Assembly: GCF_029201545.1 (NCBI RefSeq)
Contig: NZ_CP104007.1
Span: 2,080,501 to 2,144,500, forward strand
Direction of reading: 5' to 3'
Origin: Devosia sp. FJ2-5-3
GTDB lineage: Bacteria; Pseudomonadota; Alphaproteobacteria; Rhizobiales; Devosiaceae
Length of the DNA stretch: 64,000 bases
Shown: positions 58,049 to 64,000 of the stretch, piece by piece
Numbering within the stretch: position 1 is the stretch's first letter
Layout of the letters: every line of letters starts with the position of its first letter
Made by a program: the position numbers and the translations under genes
Notes under the pieces: generated by a model
Told to the model about the DNA's origin: nothing
What the model saw: the letters and a program-made list of their open reading frames with translations, nothing else
Database searches by the model: none

Positions 58049-58924
58049 TCAGAGGATGACGGTGGATTCGGGCAGGCCGGGGATTTCGAGTTCGATGGCG
58101 AAGACGCCGCCGGCGAGCTTTTCTTTCGCGAGCTGTTCTTCCGAAAGGCCCTTGGACGCCGTGGTAATGAACATTGTCTTGAGGTCCTTGCCGCCGAAGG
58201 CGGGGCAGGTGACCTGGCTCACCGGAACCTCGATGATCCGGTCGATCGAGCCGTCCGGCGCATGGCGCACGACGCAGCTGCCGCCCCAGCGGGCGTTCCA
58301 GAGATAACCTTGGCTGTCTACGACGGCCCCGTCCGGGTATCCCCGGTGCCCGGATACGTCAGCGAAAAGTTCCCATTCACCGATCGGCAGACCCGTCTCC
58401 GGGTCGGTGGCGCATTTCATGATTTTCTGTGTCGGCGTATCGCTCCAATAGGCGATGCGGCCGTCTGGCGAAAAGCAGGTGGCATTGGGGATTGCCGCGT
58501 TCTCGATGATCCGCGTCAGCGTGCCGGCGCGATAGTGATAGACCGACCCATCCTTGGGGCCCTCGTCCTTGACCATCGTACCGATCCAGAATGCGCCGGA
58601 GGGGTGCACGCGGCTGTCATTGGCGCGATTGGTGGGAATATCGCGCTCGATGTCCTCGAGCCGGTTGATGCCGCCAACAGTGAGATCGAAGCGGATGAGG
58701 CCGTTTTCGGTGACGATGGCCAGCGTGTCGTTATCGACGATGCCGGCCGCCGCAACGCTCTCATTGAACAGCCAGCTCTCGACGATTTCGCCAGCGGTGT
58801 TGGCTGCGAACAGGCTCTCTTCGTTGATGTCGAAGAAGAACAATTGCTGACGGCCGGGATGCCAGAGCGGGCCTTCGCCGAGTGAACATTTGCTGTCGAT
58901 AAATAGGCGTGCCGTCTCGGTCAT
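58049..58924 (-). CDS. SMP-30/gluconolactonase family sugar lactonase
   Basis: A 291-aa six-bladed beta-propeller lactonase. The metal ligand Glu is in SLGEGPLWHPGRQQLFFFD; later motifs are NRANDSRVHPSGAFWIGTMV, ATCFSPDGRIAYWSDTPTQK and GYPDGAVVDSQGYLWNARWG with the metal-binding Asn/Asp residues. In this setting the likely job is opening galactono-1,4- or 1,5-lactone to galactonate. The start overlaps the aldolase stop by 4 bp. Confidence 0.92.
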   Translation of the reverse strand: MTETARLFIDSKCSLGEGPLWHPGRQQLFFFDINEESLFAANTAGEIVESWLFNESVAAAGIVDNDTLAIVTENGLIRFDLTVGGINRLEDIERDIPTNRANDSRVHPSGAFWIGTMVKDEGPKDGSVYHYRAGTLTRIIENAAIPNATCFSPDGRIAYWSDTPTQKIMKCATDPETGLPIGEWELFADVSGHRGYPDGAVVDSQGYLWNARWGGSCVVRHAPDGSIDRIIEVPVSQVTCPAFGGKDLKTMFITTASKGLSEEQLAKEKLAGGVFAIELEIPGLPESTVIL

Positions 58925-59532
58925 GCCGTGGCTCCCTTGTCATAGGCGGCAACCGCCATGGCGGCGCGCTGGCCGACTTCGGCGGCGCTGCGGCCGGGGG
59001 TATAAATATAAGTTCCAAGGCCGAAGCCGGCGCAGCCGACACCAAAGAACTCGTCGAAATTGTCGGGATTGGCTCCGCCTACGGCATAGAGCGGCAAATC
59101 CGGCGGCAGCACGGCCTTCATGGCCTTGATGCCCTTCGATCCCAGCACCTCTGCCGGGAAGAATTTCAGACCCGTCGCACCAGCCCGGATCGCCCTGAAC
59201 GCATCTGTGGGGCTGAACACACCCGGATAGGATTTGAGGCCCAGCCGAACCGTTTCGGAGATCACCAGTTCATTGGTGTCGGGCGAAACGATGAACGTGC
59301 CCCCGGCCTGGGCCACAGCGTGCACATCTTCCTCGGTCAGCACCGTGCCGGCGCCGATCTCGGCCCTGTCCGACAAAGCCGCTGCGGCGCGGGAAATGCT
59401 CTCGGTGGCGTTGGGGGAATTGAGCGGAACCTCGATGAGGGTAATCCCGGCCTCAACAAGCGCTGTGCATACGGGCACGGCTTCGTCGGGGGTAATGCCG
59501 CGCAGGATGGCGATGATGTGGCGATGGGACAT
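58921..59532 (-). CDS. dgoA: 2-dehydro-3-deoxy-6-phosphogalactonate aldolase
   Basis: A 203-aa class I KDPG/KDPGal aldolase. N-terminus HIIAILRGITPDEAVPVCTA, EVPLNSPNATESISRAAAAL with the catalytic Glu strand, GAGTVLTEEDVHAVAQAGGT, and the Schiff-base Lys in GATGLKFFPAEVLG. It splits KDPGal into pyruvate and glyceraldehyde 3-phosphate. The IEVPLNSP and LKFFPAEVLG variants match the galactonate-type enzyme rather than the Entner-Doudoroff KDPG aldolase. 14 bp after dgoK. Confidence 0.93.
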   Translation of the reverse strand: MSHRHIIAILRGITPDEAVPVCTALVEAGITLIEVPLNSPNATESISRAAAALSDRAEIGAGTVLTEEDVHAVAQAGGTFIVSPDTNELVISETVRLGLKSYPGVFSPTDAFRAIRAGATGLKFFPAEVLGSKGIKAMKAVLPPDLPLYAVGGANPDNFDEFFGVGCAGFGLGTYIYTPGRSAAEVGQRAAMAVAAYDKGATA

Positions 59533-59546
59533 GACAGCAGGATCCT

Positions 59547-60458
59547 TCAGGCGTTGGCGCGGGCAGTTTTGAGACCGGCGAGGACGACCTCGGTGGCATC
59601 GACGAGGCGGCCCGAGGCGCCGGCCATTTCCAGCACCCGGACATAGAGCGCACAGAGGCGCGCCGAGCCGATAAGGGGAACAGGGGTGTTACCGATCTGG
59701 TCGCGATTGGCGGCGATTTCCGTGCCGATGAGCAGGCCCGAGAGGTAGCCGGCGCACCAGGACGGATCTCGCCCCGACAGGAGCGCGGCAGCGCGCACGC
59801 GGAACAGCTGCCCGAGGAGATCGGCGGGTCTTGCCAGACCATCGCTCGCACCGGCGTCGAAACCGGCATCGCGTTCGCCGCCATCGAGGTCCCCGGTGAG
59901 GGAGTGGCGGAGCACGGAGTGGGTCTTGAGCACTTCGAAGATTTCACCCGTCATTGCGGTGGTGAACCCTTCAATGCGCGTGCCATTCAGTTGGGCCCAT
60001 TTCGAGTGCGTTCCAGGCAGGCAGACGAGGCCGGAATAGTCGGGAATGAGCGTGGCAAGGCCAAGCAGCTGGGTCTCTTCTCCGCGCATGACATTCTCGC
60101 CACCATGGCGCTGGCAGACGCCGGGAAGGATCGAGACCGTATAGCGGTCATTGCCCGCATCGGGATGGACGGCGCCGTCGTGGAGGCCGCGCAGATCGGT
60201 GGGCGCTTCGAGATAGGGCGCTTCGAGCCACCCCTGACGGGCCCCGGCCATGCCGCAGATGAGGACATCAACCGGTCCGGACACCTGCAGTGTCTCGACG
60301 ATCTCGCCCAGCGCGCCGGCGAATTCCTCGCGCTTGAGCTTGCCCATGCCCCGGTCGGAACTGGCGGTGGACACGATACCGCCGCTCTCGCTCATGCCCC
60401 AAGCCCGCAGATTGGACGTTCCCCAATCAACGGCAATCCAGGCCACAGACTCACTCAC
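59547..60458 (-). CDS. dgoK: 2-dehydro-3-deoxygalactonokinase
   Basis: A 303-aa DgoK-family sugar-acid kinase. Motifs: WIAVDWGTSNLRAWGMSESG at the N-terminus, VLICGMAGARQGWLEAPYLE, LVCLPGTHSKWAQLNGTRIE and FTTAMTGEIFEVLKTHSVLR. It phosphorylates 2-keto-3-deoxy-galactonate at O6. GTG at 60458 is chosen because GGGGAGG lies 9 nt upstream; a GTG seven codons earlier (MLGRFGK) is possible but less well placed. First gene of the leftward operon. Confidence 0.92.
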   Translation of the reverse strand: MSESVAWIAVDWGTSNLRAWGMSESGGIVSTASSDRGMGKLKREEFAGALGEIVETLQVSGPVDVLICGMAGARQGWLEAPYLEAPTDLRGLHDGAVHPDAGNDRYTVSILPGVCQRHGGENVMRGEETQLLGLATLIPDYSGLVCLPGTHSKWAQLNGTRIEGFTTAMTGEIFEVLKTHSVLRHSLTGDLDGGERDAGFDAGASDGLARPADLLGQLFRVRAAALLSGRDPSWCAGYLSGLLIGTEIAANRDQIGNTPVPLIGSARLCALYVRVLEMAGASGRLVDATEVVLAGLKTARANA

Positions 60459-60763
60459 CTTGCCGAACCTCCCCAGCACGCCTTTGAATTCGGCGGGACC
60501 CTAATCCAAGTTCAGCGAACCCGGAAACCCCATTTGAGTTCATTCGGGTCTCACCCTTCCCGCCTAGTTCAAACGCCTCTCCCGGTCCGCTCGCCTGGTA
60601 AGATTTCTGCAGCGTTCCGACAGATGTCTCTCCCATATCGTTCCGTGAGACGAAATTGTATGATTTTTTGCGTCTTGCACATTCACAGCGCCGTTTGGCG
60701 TGATAGAACGATGCAACTCAAGGCCCGCGTTCGCTTCGGCGGACACTTCAAGGAACAAGCACT
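60459..60763. promoter_or_regulatory. Divergent promoter region of the galactonate genes
   Basis: This 305-bp gap separates dgoK (leftwards) from the dehydratase gene (rightwards). It is less GC-rich near 60655-60670, with ATTGTATGAT (60655-60664) that resembles a half-site of FCD-type GntR regulators of sugar-acid operons. No full palindrome was found, and no regulator gene lies next to it. Operator assignment is tentative. Confidence 0.3.
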
Positions 60764-62572
60764 ATGACTGCAGAGAATGGCGGCAACCGCGCTCGCAAGT
60801 TGCGTTCGCGCGCGTGGTTCGACAATCCAGACAATCCGGACATGACCGCACTCTATCTCGAGCGCTACATGAATTACGGCGTGTCGCGCGAGGAACTGCA
60901 GTCCGGCAAGCCGATCATCGGTATCGCCCAGACCGGCTCTGACCTCAGCCCCTGCAACCGTCACCACATGGTGCTGGCCGAGCGCGTCCGCGAAGGCATC
61001 CGCGAGGCCGGCGGCATTGCCATCGAGTTCCCGGTCCATCCGATCCAGGAGACGGGCAAGCGTCCGACGGCCGGCCTTGACCGCAATTTGGCCTATCTCG
61101 GCCTCGTCGAAGTGCTCTATGGCTATCCGCTCGACGGCGTTGTGCTGACGATCGGCTGCGACAAGACCACGCCCGCCATGCTGATGGGCGCAGCAACCGT
61201 CAACATTCCGGCCATCGCGCTTTCCGTGGGCCCCATGCTCAATGGCTGGCACAAGGGTGAGCGGACGGGGTCGGGCACGATCGTCTGGAAGGCCCGCCAG
61301 ATGCTGGCCGCAGGCGAGATCGACTATCCGAAATTCATCGAGCTGGTGGCTTCCTCGGCCCCGTCGACCGGCTATTGCAACACAATGGGCACAGCCTCGA
61401 CGATGAACTCGCTGGCCGAAGCCCTGGGCATGCAGCTGCCCGGTTCGGCGGCCATCCCGGCGCCCTATCGCGACCGACAGGAAATGGCCTATCGCACCGG
61501 CAAGCGCGCCGTGGAAATGGTGCATGAGGATTTGAAGCCCTCCGACATCCTGACCAAGGAAAACTTCCTCAACGCCATCGTGGTCAACTCCGCCATCGGC
61601 GGGTCGACCAATGCGCCGATCCATATCAATGCCATCGCCCGCCATATCGGCGTCGAGCTCAATATCGACGAATGGCAGGCGCATGGGCACAAGGTGCCGC
61701 TGCTGGTGAACATGCAGCCGGCGGGCGAATATCTGGGCGAGGATTATTACCACGCCGGTGGCGTTCCCGCGGTGGTCAACGAGTTGATGAAGCACGGCCT
61801 CATTCATGAGAACGCGCCGACCGTCAACGGCAAGACCATGGGCGAAAATTGCCGCAACACGGTGATCGAGGACGACAAGGTCATCCGGACCTTCGAAAAT
61901 CCGCTGAAGGCCGAAGCCGGTTTCCTCGTGCTGCGCGGCAATCTCTTCGACAATGCCATCATGAAGACCAGCGTGATCTCACCGGAATTCCGCGATCGCT
62001 ATCTCTCCGATCCCGATCATCCGGGCATGTTCGAGGGCAAGGCGGTGGTGTTCGATGGTCCGGAGGACTATCACCACCGAATCGATGATCCCTCGCTCGA
62101 TATCGACGAGCACACGCTGCTGTTCATGCGTGGCGCGGGCCCGATCGGCTATCCGGGTGCGGCGGAAGTCGTCAACATGCGTCCGCCCGATTACCTCATC
62201 AAGAAGGGCATCCATTCGCTGGCCTGTATCGGCGATGGTCGCCAGTCGGGTACTTCGGGTTCGCCCTCCATCCTCAATGCTTCCCCGGAAGCGGCTGCGG
62301 GCGGAAATCTGGCTATCCTCAAGACCGGGGACCGGGTGCGCATCGACCTCAACAAGGGCGAGGCCGATATCCTGATTTCGAATGAGGAAATCGCCACCCG
62401 TCGCGCCGCGCTTGAAGCTGATGGCGGCTACAAATTCCCCAAGCACCAGACGCCCTGGCAGGAAATCCAGCGCGGCCTCGTCGACCAGCTCGGCAACGGT
62501 GCAATTCTCAAACCGGCCGAAAAATACCAGCGGATCGCGCAGACCGAGGGCATTCCGCGCGACAACCACTGA
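60764..62572 (+). CDS. IlvD/Edd family sugar-acid dehydratase (probable galactonate/arabonate type)
   Basis: A 602-aa dehydratase. The three iron-sulfur ligands are visible: Cys64 ([13 protein letters not shown]), Cys132 ([15 protein letters not shown]) and Cys205 ([17 protein letters not shown]). The spacing is that of pentonate/hexonate dehydratases such as L-arabinonate dehydratase, which carry a [2Fe-2S] cluster. The Mg site and C-terminal swivel domain include [20 protein letters not shown]. Length exceeds DHAD (about 560) and fits sugar-acid enzymes (about 580-600). Beside dgoK and dgoA the likely reaction is galactonate to 2-keto-3-deoxygalactonate; arabonate, fuconate or xylonate could also be used. 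Followed by a strong terminator. Confidence 0.9.
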   Translation: MTAENGGNRARKLRSRAWFDNPDNPDMTALYLERYMNYGVSREELQSGKPIIGIAQTGSDLSPCNRHHMVLAERVREGIREAGGIAIEFPVHPIQETGKRPTAGLDRNLAYLGLVEVLYGYPLDGVVLTIGCDKTTPAMLMGAATVNIPAIALSVGPMLNGWHKGERTGSGTIVWKARQMLAAGEIDYPKFIELVASSAPSTGYCNTMGTASTMNSLAEALGMQLPGSAAIPAPYRDRQEMAYRTGKRAVEMVHEDLKPSDILTKENFLNAIVVNSAIGGSTNAPIHINAIARHIGVELNIDEWQAHGHKVPLLVNMQPAGEYLGEDYYHAGGVPAVVNELMKHGLIHENAPTVNGKTMGENCRNTVIEDDKVIRTFENPLKAEAGFLVLRGNLFDNAIMKTSVISPEFRDRYLSDPDHPGMFEGKAVVFDGPEDYHHRIDDPSLDIDEHTLLFMRGAGPIGYPGAAEVVNMRPPDYLIKKGIHSLACIGDGRQSGTSGSPSILNASPEAAAGGNLAILKTGDRVRIDLNKGEADILISNEEIATRRAALEADGGYKFPKHQTPWQEIQRGLVDQLGNGAILKPAEKYQRIAQTEGIPRDNH

Positions 62573-62590
62573 CAAGGTTTTTTGCGTCTC

Positions 62591-62621
62591 ACTCCCTCGC
62601 CGCATGGCGGGGGAGTTTTTT
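62591..62621 (+). terminator. Rho-independent terminator after the dehydratase
   Basis: ACTCCCTCGCC-GCAT-GGCGGGGGAGT, an 11-bp stem with one G-U pair and a GCAT loop, followed by a run of T residues (62616-62621). Confidence 0.88.
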
Positions 62622-62732
62622 ATTGCCTCTCTCGTCCAAGGGCTTGCCGCTCAATGGGGCATGCCGAAGCGCCGCCCGGCTCCAGGGGAGCGTCGCGTGG
62701 ACACGGTCGCGATGCCCTACGGGCACGGTGAA

Positions 62733-62782
62733 AAGCGGCTTTCGCCCCGAATTGATAGAAATAGAAGAGGCGAAAGCCGCTT
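62733..62782. repeat. 14-bp perfect inverted repeat with 22-nt loop
   Basis: AAGCGGCTTTCGCC (62733-62746) and GGCGAAAGCCGCTT (62769-62782) are perfect reverse complements. The loop is AT-rich. It is not followed by a clear T-tract and lies 115 bp past the real terminator, so it is more likely a mobile palindromic element than a terminator. Confidence 0.7.
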
Positions 62783-63041
62783 CCCACGACCGGTTTTTTG
62801 GGCGCATGCCTTGAGCGGCCCCCTTGCGGGTGGTGCTGGGTCCTGCGTCGAGGCATGACCCCGAAAGGCAGAACCGGCACCGGCCGGTGGTCGACATCCA
62901 CGCCCCCGCCCAGGCGACCCCGTGCGGCCCGTCTCCCCGCCCGACGCTTCGTCGGCGCCGCGTGTTATCGGCGGGAACGGGGCAATGATGGCACGGGAAA
63001 ATGGGGACGGGGATAAGCGGGATATTTTTGGTTTGGAGAGG

Positions 63042-63225
63042 CCCCTCACCCCAACCCTCTCCCCGGAGGGGCGAGGGGGCGCAGGAGGGGATGGGCTTGG
63101 GGGAGGAGCTGTCAACCCCCGCGGTGTCATTCCCGCGTAAGCGGGAACCCCTGTTGGTGGGTGTTCAGTGATGAGAAACGGCGGCCCCGCTTTCGCGGGG
63201 ATGACGCGGTGGTGCGCTGGAAGAC
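63042..63225. repeat. Composite palindromic repeat module, copy 1
   Basis: Part A (63042-63095) is a CCCTCACCCC...CTCTCCCCGGAGGGGCGAGG palindrome. Part B (63126-63205, 80 bp) is bounded by inverted ends: GTCATTCCCGCGTAAGCGGG on the left and the reverse complement of GTCATCCCCGCGAAAGCGGG on the right. It is followed by GGTGGTGCGCTGGAAGA. The same order recurs in copy 2. Confidence 0.8.
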
Positions 63226-63327
63226 GTGGTGTTCGGGCGAAATGGATTGCCCGGACGAGCCGGGCGATGACGGTGGAGCGAGGGCGCGCAACGCCTAGGC
63301 AGCGAGCTGATTGGCCGATAGCGAGGG

Positions 63328-63485
63328 CCCCCTCACCCCGGCCCTCTCCCCGAAGGGGCGAGGGGGCGCAGGAGGGGAGGGATCCCCACAATGTCATTCC
63401 CGCGAAAGCGGGAACCCCGGTTTGCCTGGAGGGAAAACGGAGGTCCCCGCTTTCGCGGGGATGACATGGTGGTGCGCTGGAAGAT
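63328..63485. repeat. Composite palindromic repeat module, copy 2
   Basis: Part A (63328-63380) nearly matches copy 1 (CCCTCACCCC...CTCTCCCCGAAGGGGCGAGG). Part B (63393-63465, 73 bp) again has inverted ends GTCATTCCCGCGAAAGCGGG and CCCCGCTTTCGCGGGGATGAC and is followed by TGGTGGTGCGCTGGAAGA. The two copies differ mainly in the spacer between the ends. Confidence 0.8.
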
Positions 63486-63563
63486 GGCATGTCGCGGCAC
63501 CGAAAATAGGGCGTTGGAAACAACTGGATAGGTGATCCAGCGCGCGCCCCGGGATTACCTTGG

Positions 63564-63953
63564 CTATGTGATTTTGGGGAACGCGCTGAGGTGTTCGTGG
63601 CGGATGCGCCAGCCGTCCTGGTCACGGCCAAGGACCGTCGTGCCGCGACCGCTGCCTTGGGCGGGCTGGCCGTCGACCGTGGCGCGCCAGCGGAAGGTGT
63701 AGGTACAACTGGCAGCCTTGTCGCCAATGGCAGTCCAGTTGAGATCCTCAAGCCAGTAGGTTTCGTCGGCAAGCTTGCGCCAGGTCGCTTCGAACGCGGC
63801 GCGTGCCGCGGCGACGCCGGCGTGGGTGCCCGAGCTGAACCAGAATGTTGCGTCGGGATCGATGAGCGGCACGAGCAGGGAAAAGTCGTGCCGGTTGATG
63901 AGCTCGGCATAGCGCGCCATCACCGTTTCCGGTGAGGCGCGGTCCGAGGACAT
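63564..63953 (-). CDS. NTF2-like/SnoaL-like (DUF4440-type) protein coupled to lexA
   Basis: A 129-aa protein of the nuclear-transport-factor-2-like fold: MARYAELINRHDFSLLVPLI, DPDATFWFSSGTHAGVAAAR, FEATWRKLADETYWLEDLNW and TVLGRDQDGWRIRHEHLSAF, the classic order of a helical lid plus curved sheet. Such proteins bind small ligands or act as enzymes; no specific role can be given. Its ATG overlaps the lexA stop (TGATG), so it is translated with LexA and likely shares its SOS-controlled promoter. Confidence 0.85.
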   Translation of the reverse strand: MSSDRASPETVMARYAELINRHDFSLLVPLIDPDATFWFSSGTHAGVAAARAAFEATWRKLADETYWLEDLNWTAIGDKAASCTYTFRWRATVDGQPAQGSGRGTTVLGRDQDGWRIRHEHLSAFPKIT

Positions 63954-64000
63954 CAGTATTTCCGCAAGAGGCCGACGAGCCGGCCCTGGACCTTCACACG
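63953..64000 (-). CDS. lexA: LexA repressor, C-terminal end only
   Basis: The last 15 codons before the TGA read RVKVQGRLVGLLRKY, the typical C-terminus of LexA (VQGRLVGL-x-R-x-Y). The remaining protein lies beyond the right edge. LexA is the SOS repressor; candidate boxes for it are present at recG, parE and the SidA-like/dnaE locus in this window. The comEC-gltX-gltA neighbourhood of lexA is typical for Hyphomicrobiales. Confidence 0.85.
   Translation of the reverse strand, partial: RVKVQGRLVGLLRKY

Larger units (their letters stand above)
62622..63563. other. Non-coding, repeat-rich interval before the lexA-linked gene
   Basis: About 940 bp with no credible gene on either strand. Long frames through it only read GC-rich palindromes and have no domain. 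It contains the hairpin at 62733-62782, two copies of a composite repeat module (63042-63225 and 63328-63485) and a further palindrome ATTGCCCGG-ACGAG-CCGGGCGAT (63246-63268). The minus strand near 62799-62816 reads GGCATGCGCCCAAAAAACCG, similar in style to dispersed palindromes of Hyphomicrobiales. Confidence 0.7.

Noticed and set aside
60664..62589. 12-bp direct repeat TTTTTTGCGTCT flanking the dehydratase gene (60664-60675 and 62578-62589)
   Set aside because: Too short and too T-rich to claim an insertion scar; no transposase or inverted ends are associated with it.
63042..63485. Possible CRISPR-like array from repeated GCGGG units
   Set aside because: Only two copies, irregular spacing, palindromic internal structure and no cas genes.
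62717..63910. A 397-codon minus-strand frame across the repeat region
   Set aside because: It reads through palindromic repeats and the NTF2-like gene in the wrong frame; composition is Pro/Ser/Arg-rich without any domain.

Overview
The window looks like a chromosome segment of an alphaproteobacterium of the order Hyphomicrobiales, most like Devosia or a close relative. The grounds are high GC, the gene content (SdhE next to Mfd, IalB-family protein, DUF2934, the rpsB-to-gltA order) and several GTTC-N7-GTTC type sites, the LexA box form of Alphaproteobacteria. The genus is an inference from protein style, not from a marker gene.

Left part (1-12 kb): an IalB-family protein, sdhE-mfd and recG (genome maintenance), a TerC membrane protein, a quinone oxidoreductase, tRNA-Ser(UGA), two unrecognised small genes, and the 5-oxoprolinase operon pxpB-pxpC-pxpA. 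From 12 to 17.3 kb on the minus strand lies a complete branched-chain amino acid/amide-type ABC importer (substrate-binding protein, livH, livM, livG, livF). Divergent from it is a four-gene plus-strand run at 17.4-22.4 kb: an XRE/short-chain fatty-acyl-type regulator with an apparent histidine-kinase dimerisation segment, a single-domain response regulator, a two-helix membrane protein, and a sodium:solute symporter fused to a histidine kinase.

Middle (22-38 kb): a potassium channel with a C-terminal zinc ribbon, an orphan FecR-domain protein, a glycosyltransferase, an orphan FliK-like/FlhB-tail pair, a group of small envelope and hypothetical genes, a nucleosidase, DUF2934, parE, an ABC-F ATPase behind a long structured leader, and dnaE. 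Alphaproteobacterial LexA boxes precede recG, parE and a 32-codon membrane-peptide gene in front of dnaE. The peptide resembles the Caulobacter SOS division inhibitor SidA in size, topology and control. The end of lexA itself is at the right edge.

Right part (39-56 kb): the essential block rpsB-tsf-pyrH-frr-uppS-cdsA-rseP-bamA-lpxD-fabZ-lpxA-lpxB, then convergent gltA and gltX, and comEC. BamA appears to have four POTRA domains instead of five, and lpxI is not present between lpxA and lpxB. Between comEC and lexA lies a sugar block (56-62.6 kb): a GH42 beta-galactosidase, an SMP-30 lactonase, KDPGal aldolase, KDGal kinase and an IlvD/Edd sugar-acid dehydratase. Together these would turn beta-galactosides into pyruvate and glyceraldehyde 3-phosphate, apart from a galactose dehydrogenase. 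It is followed by about 0.95 kb of non-coding DNA packed with palindromic repeats, then an NTF2-like gene coupled to lexA. No CRISPR array, transposase, prophage or rRNA was seen.
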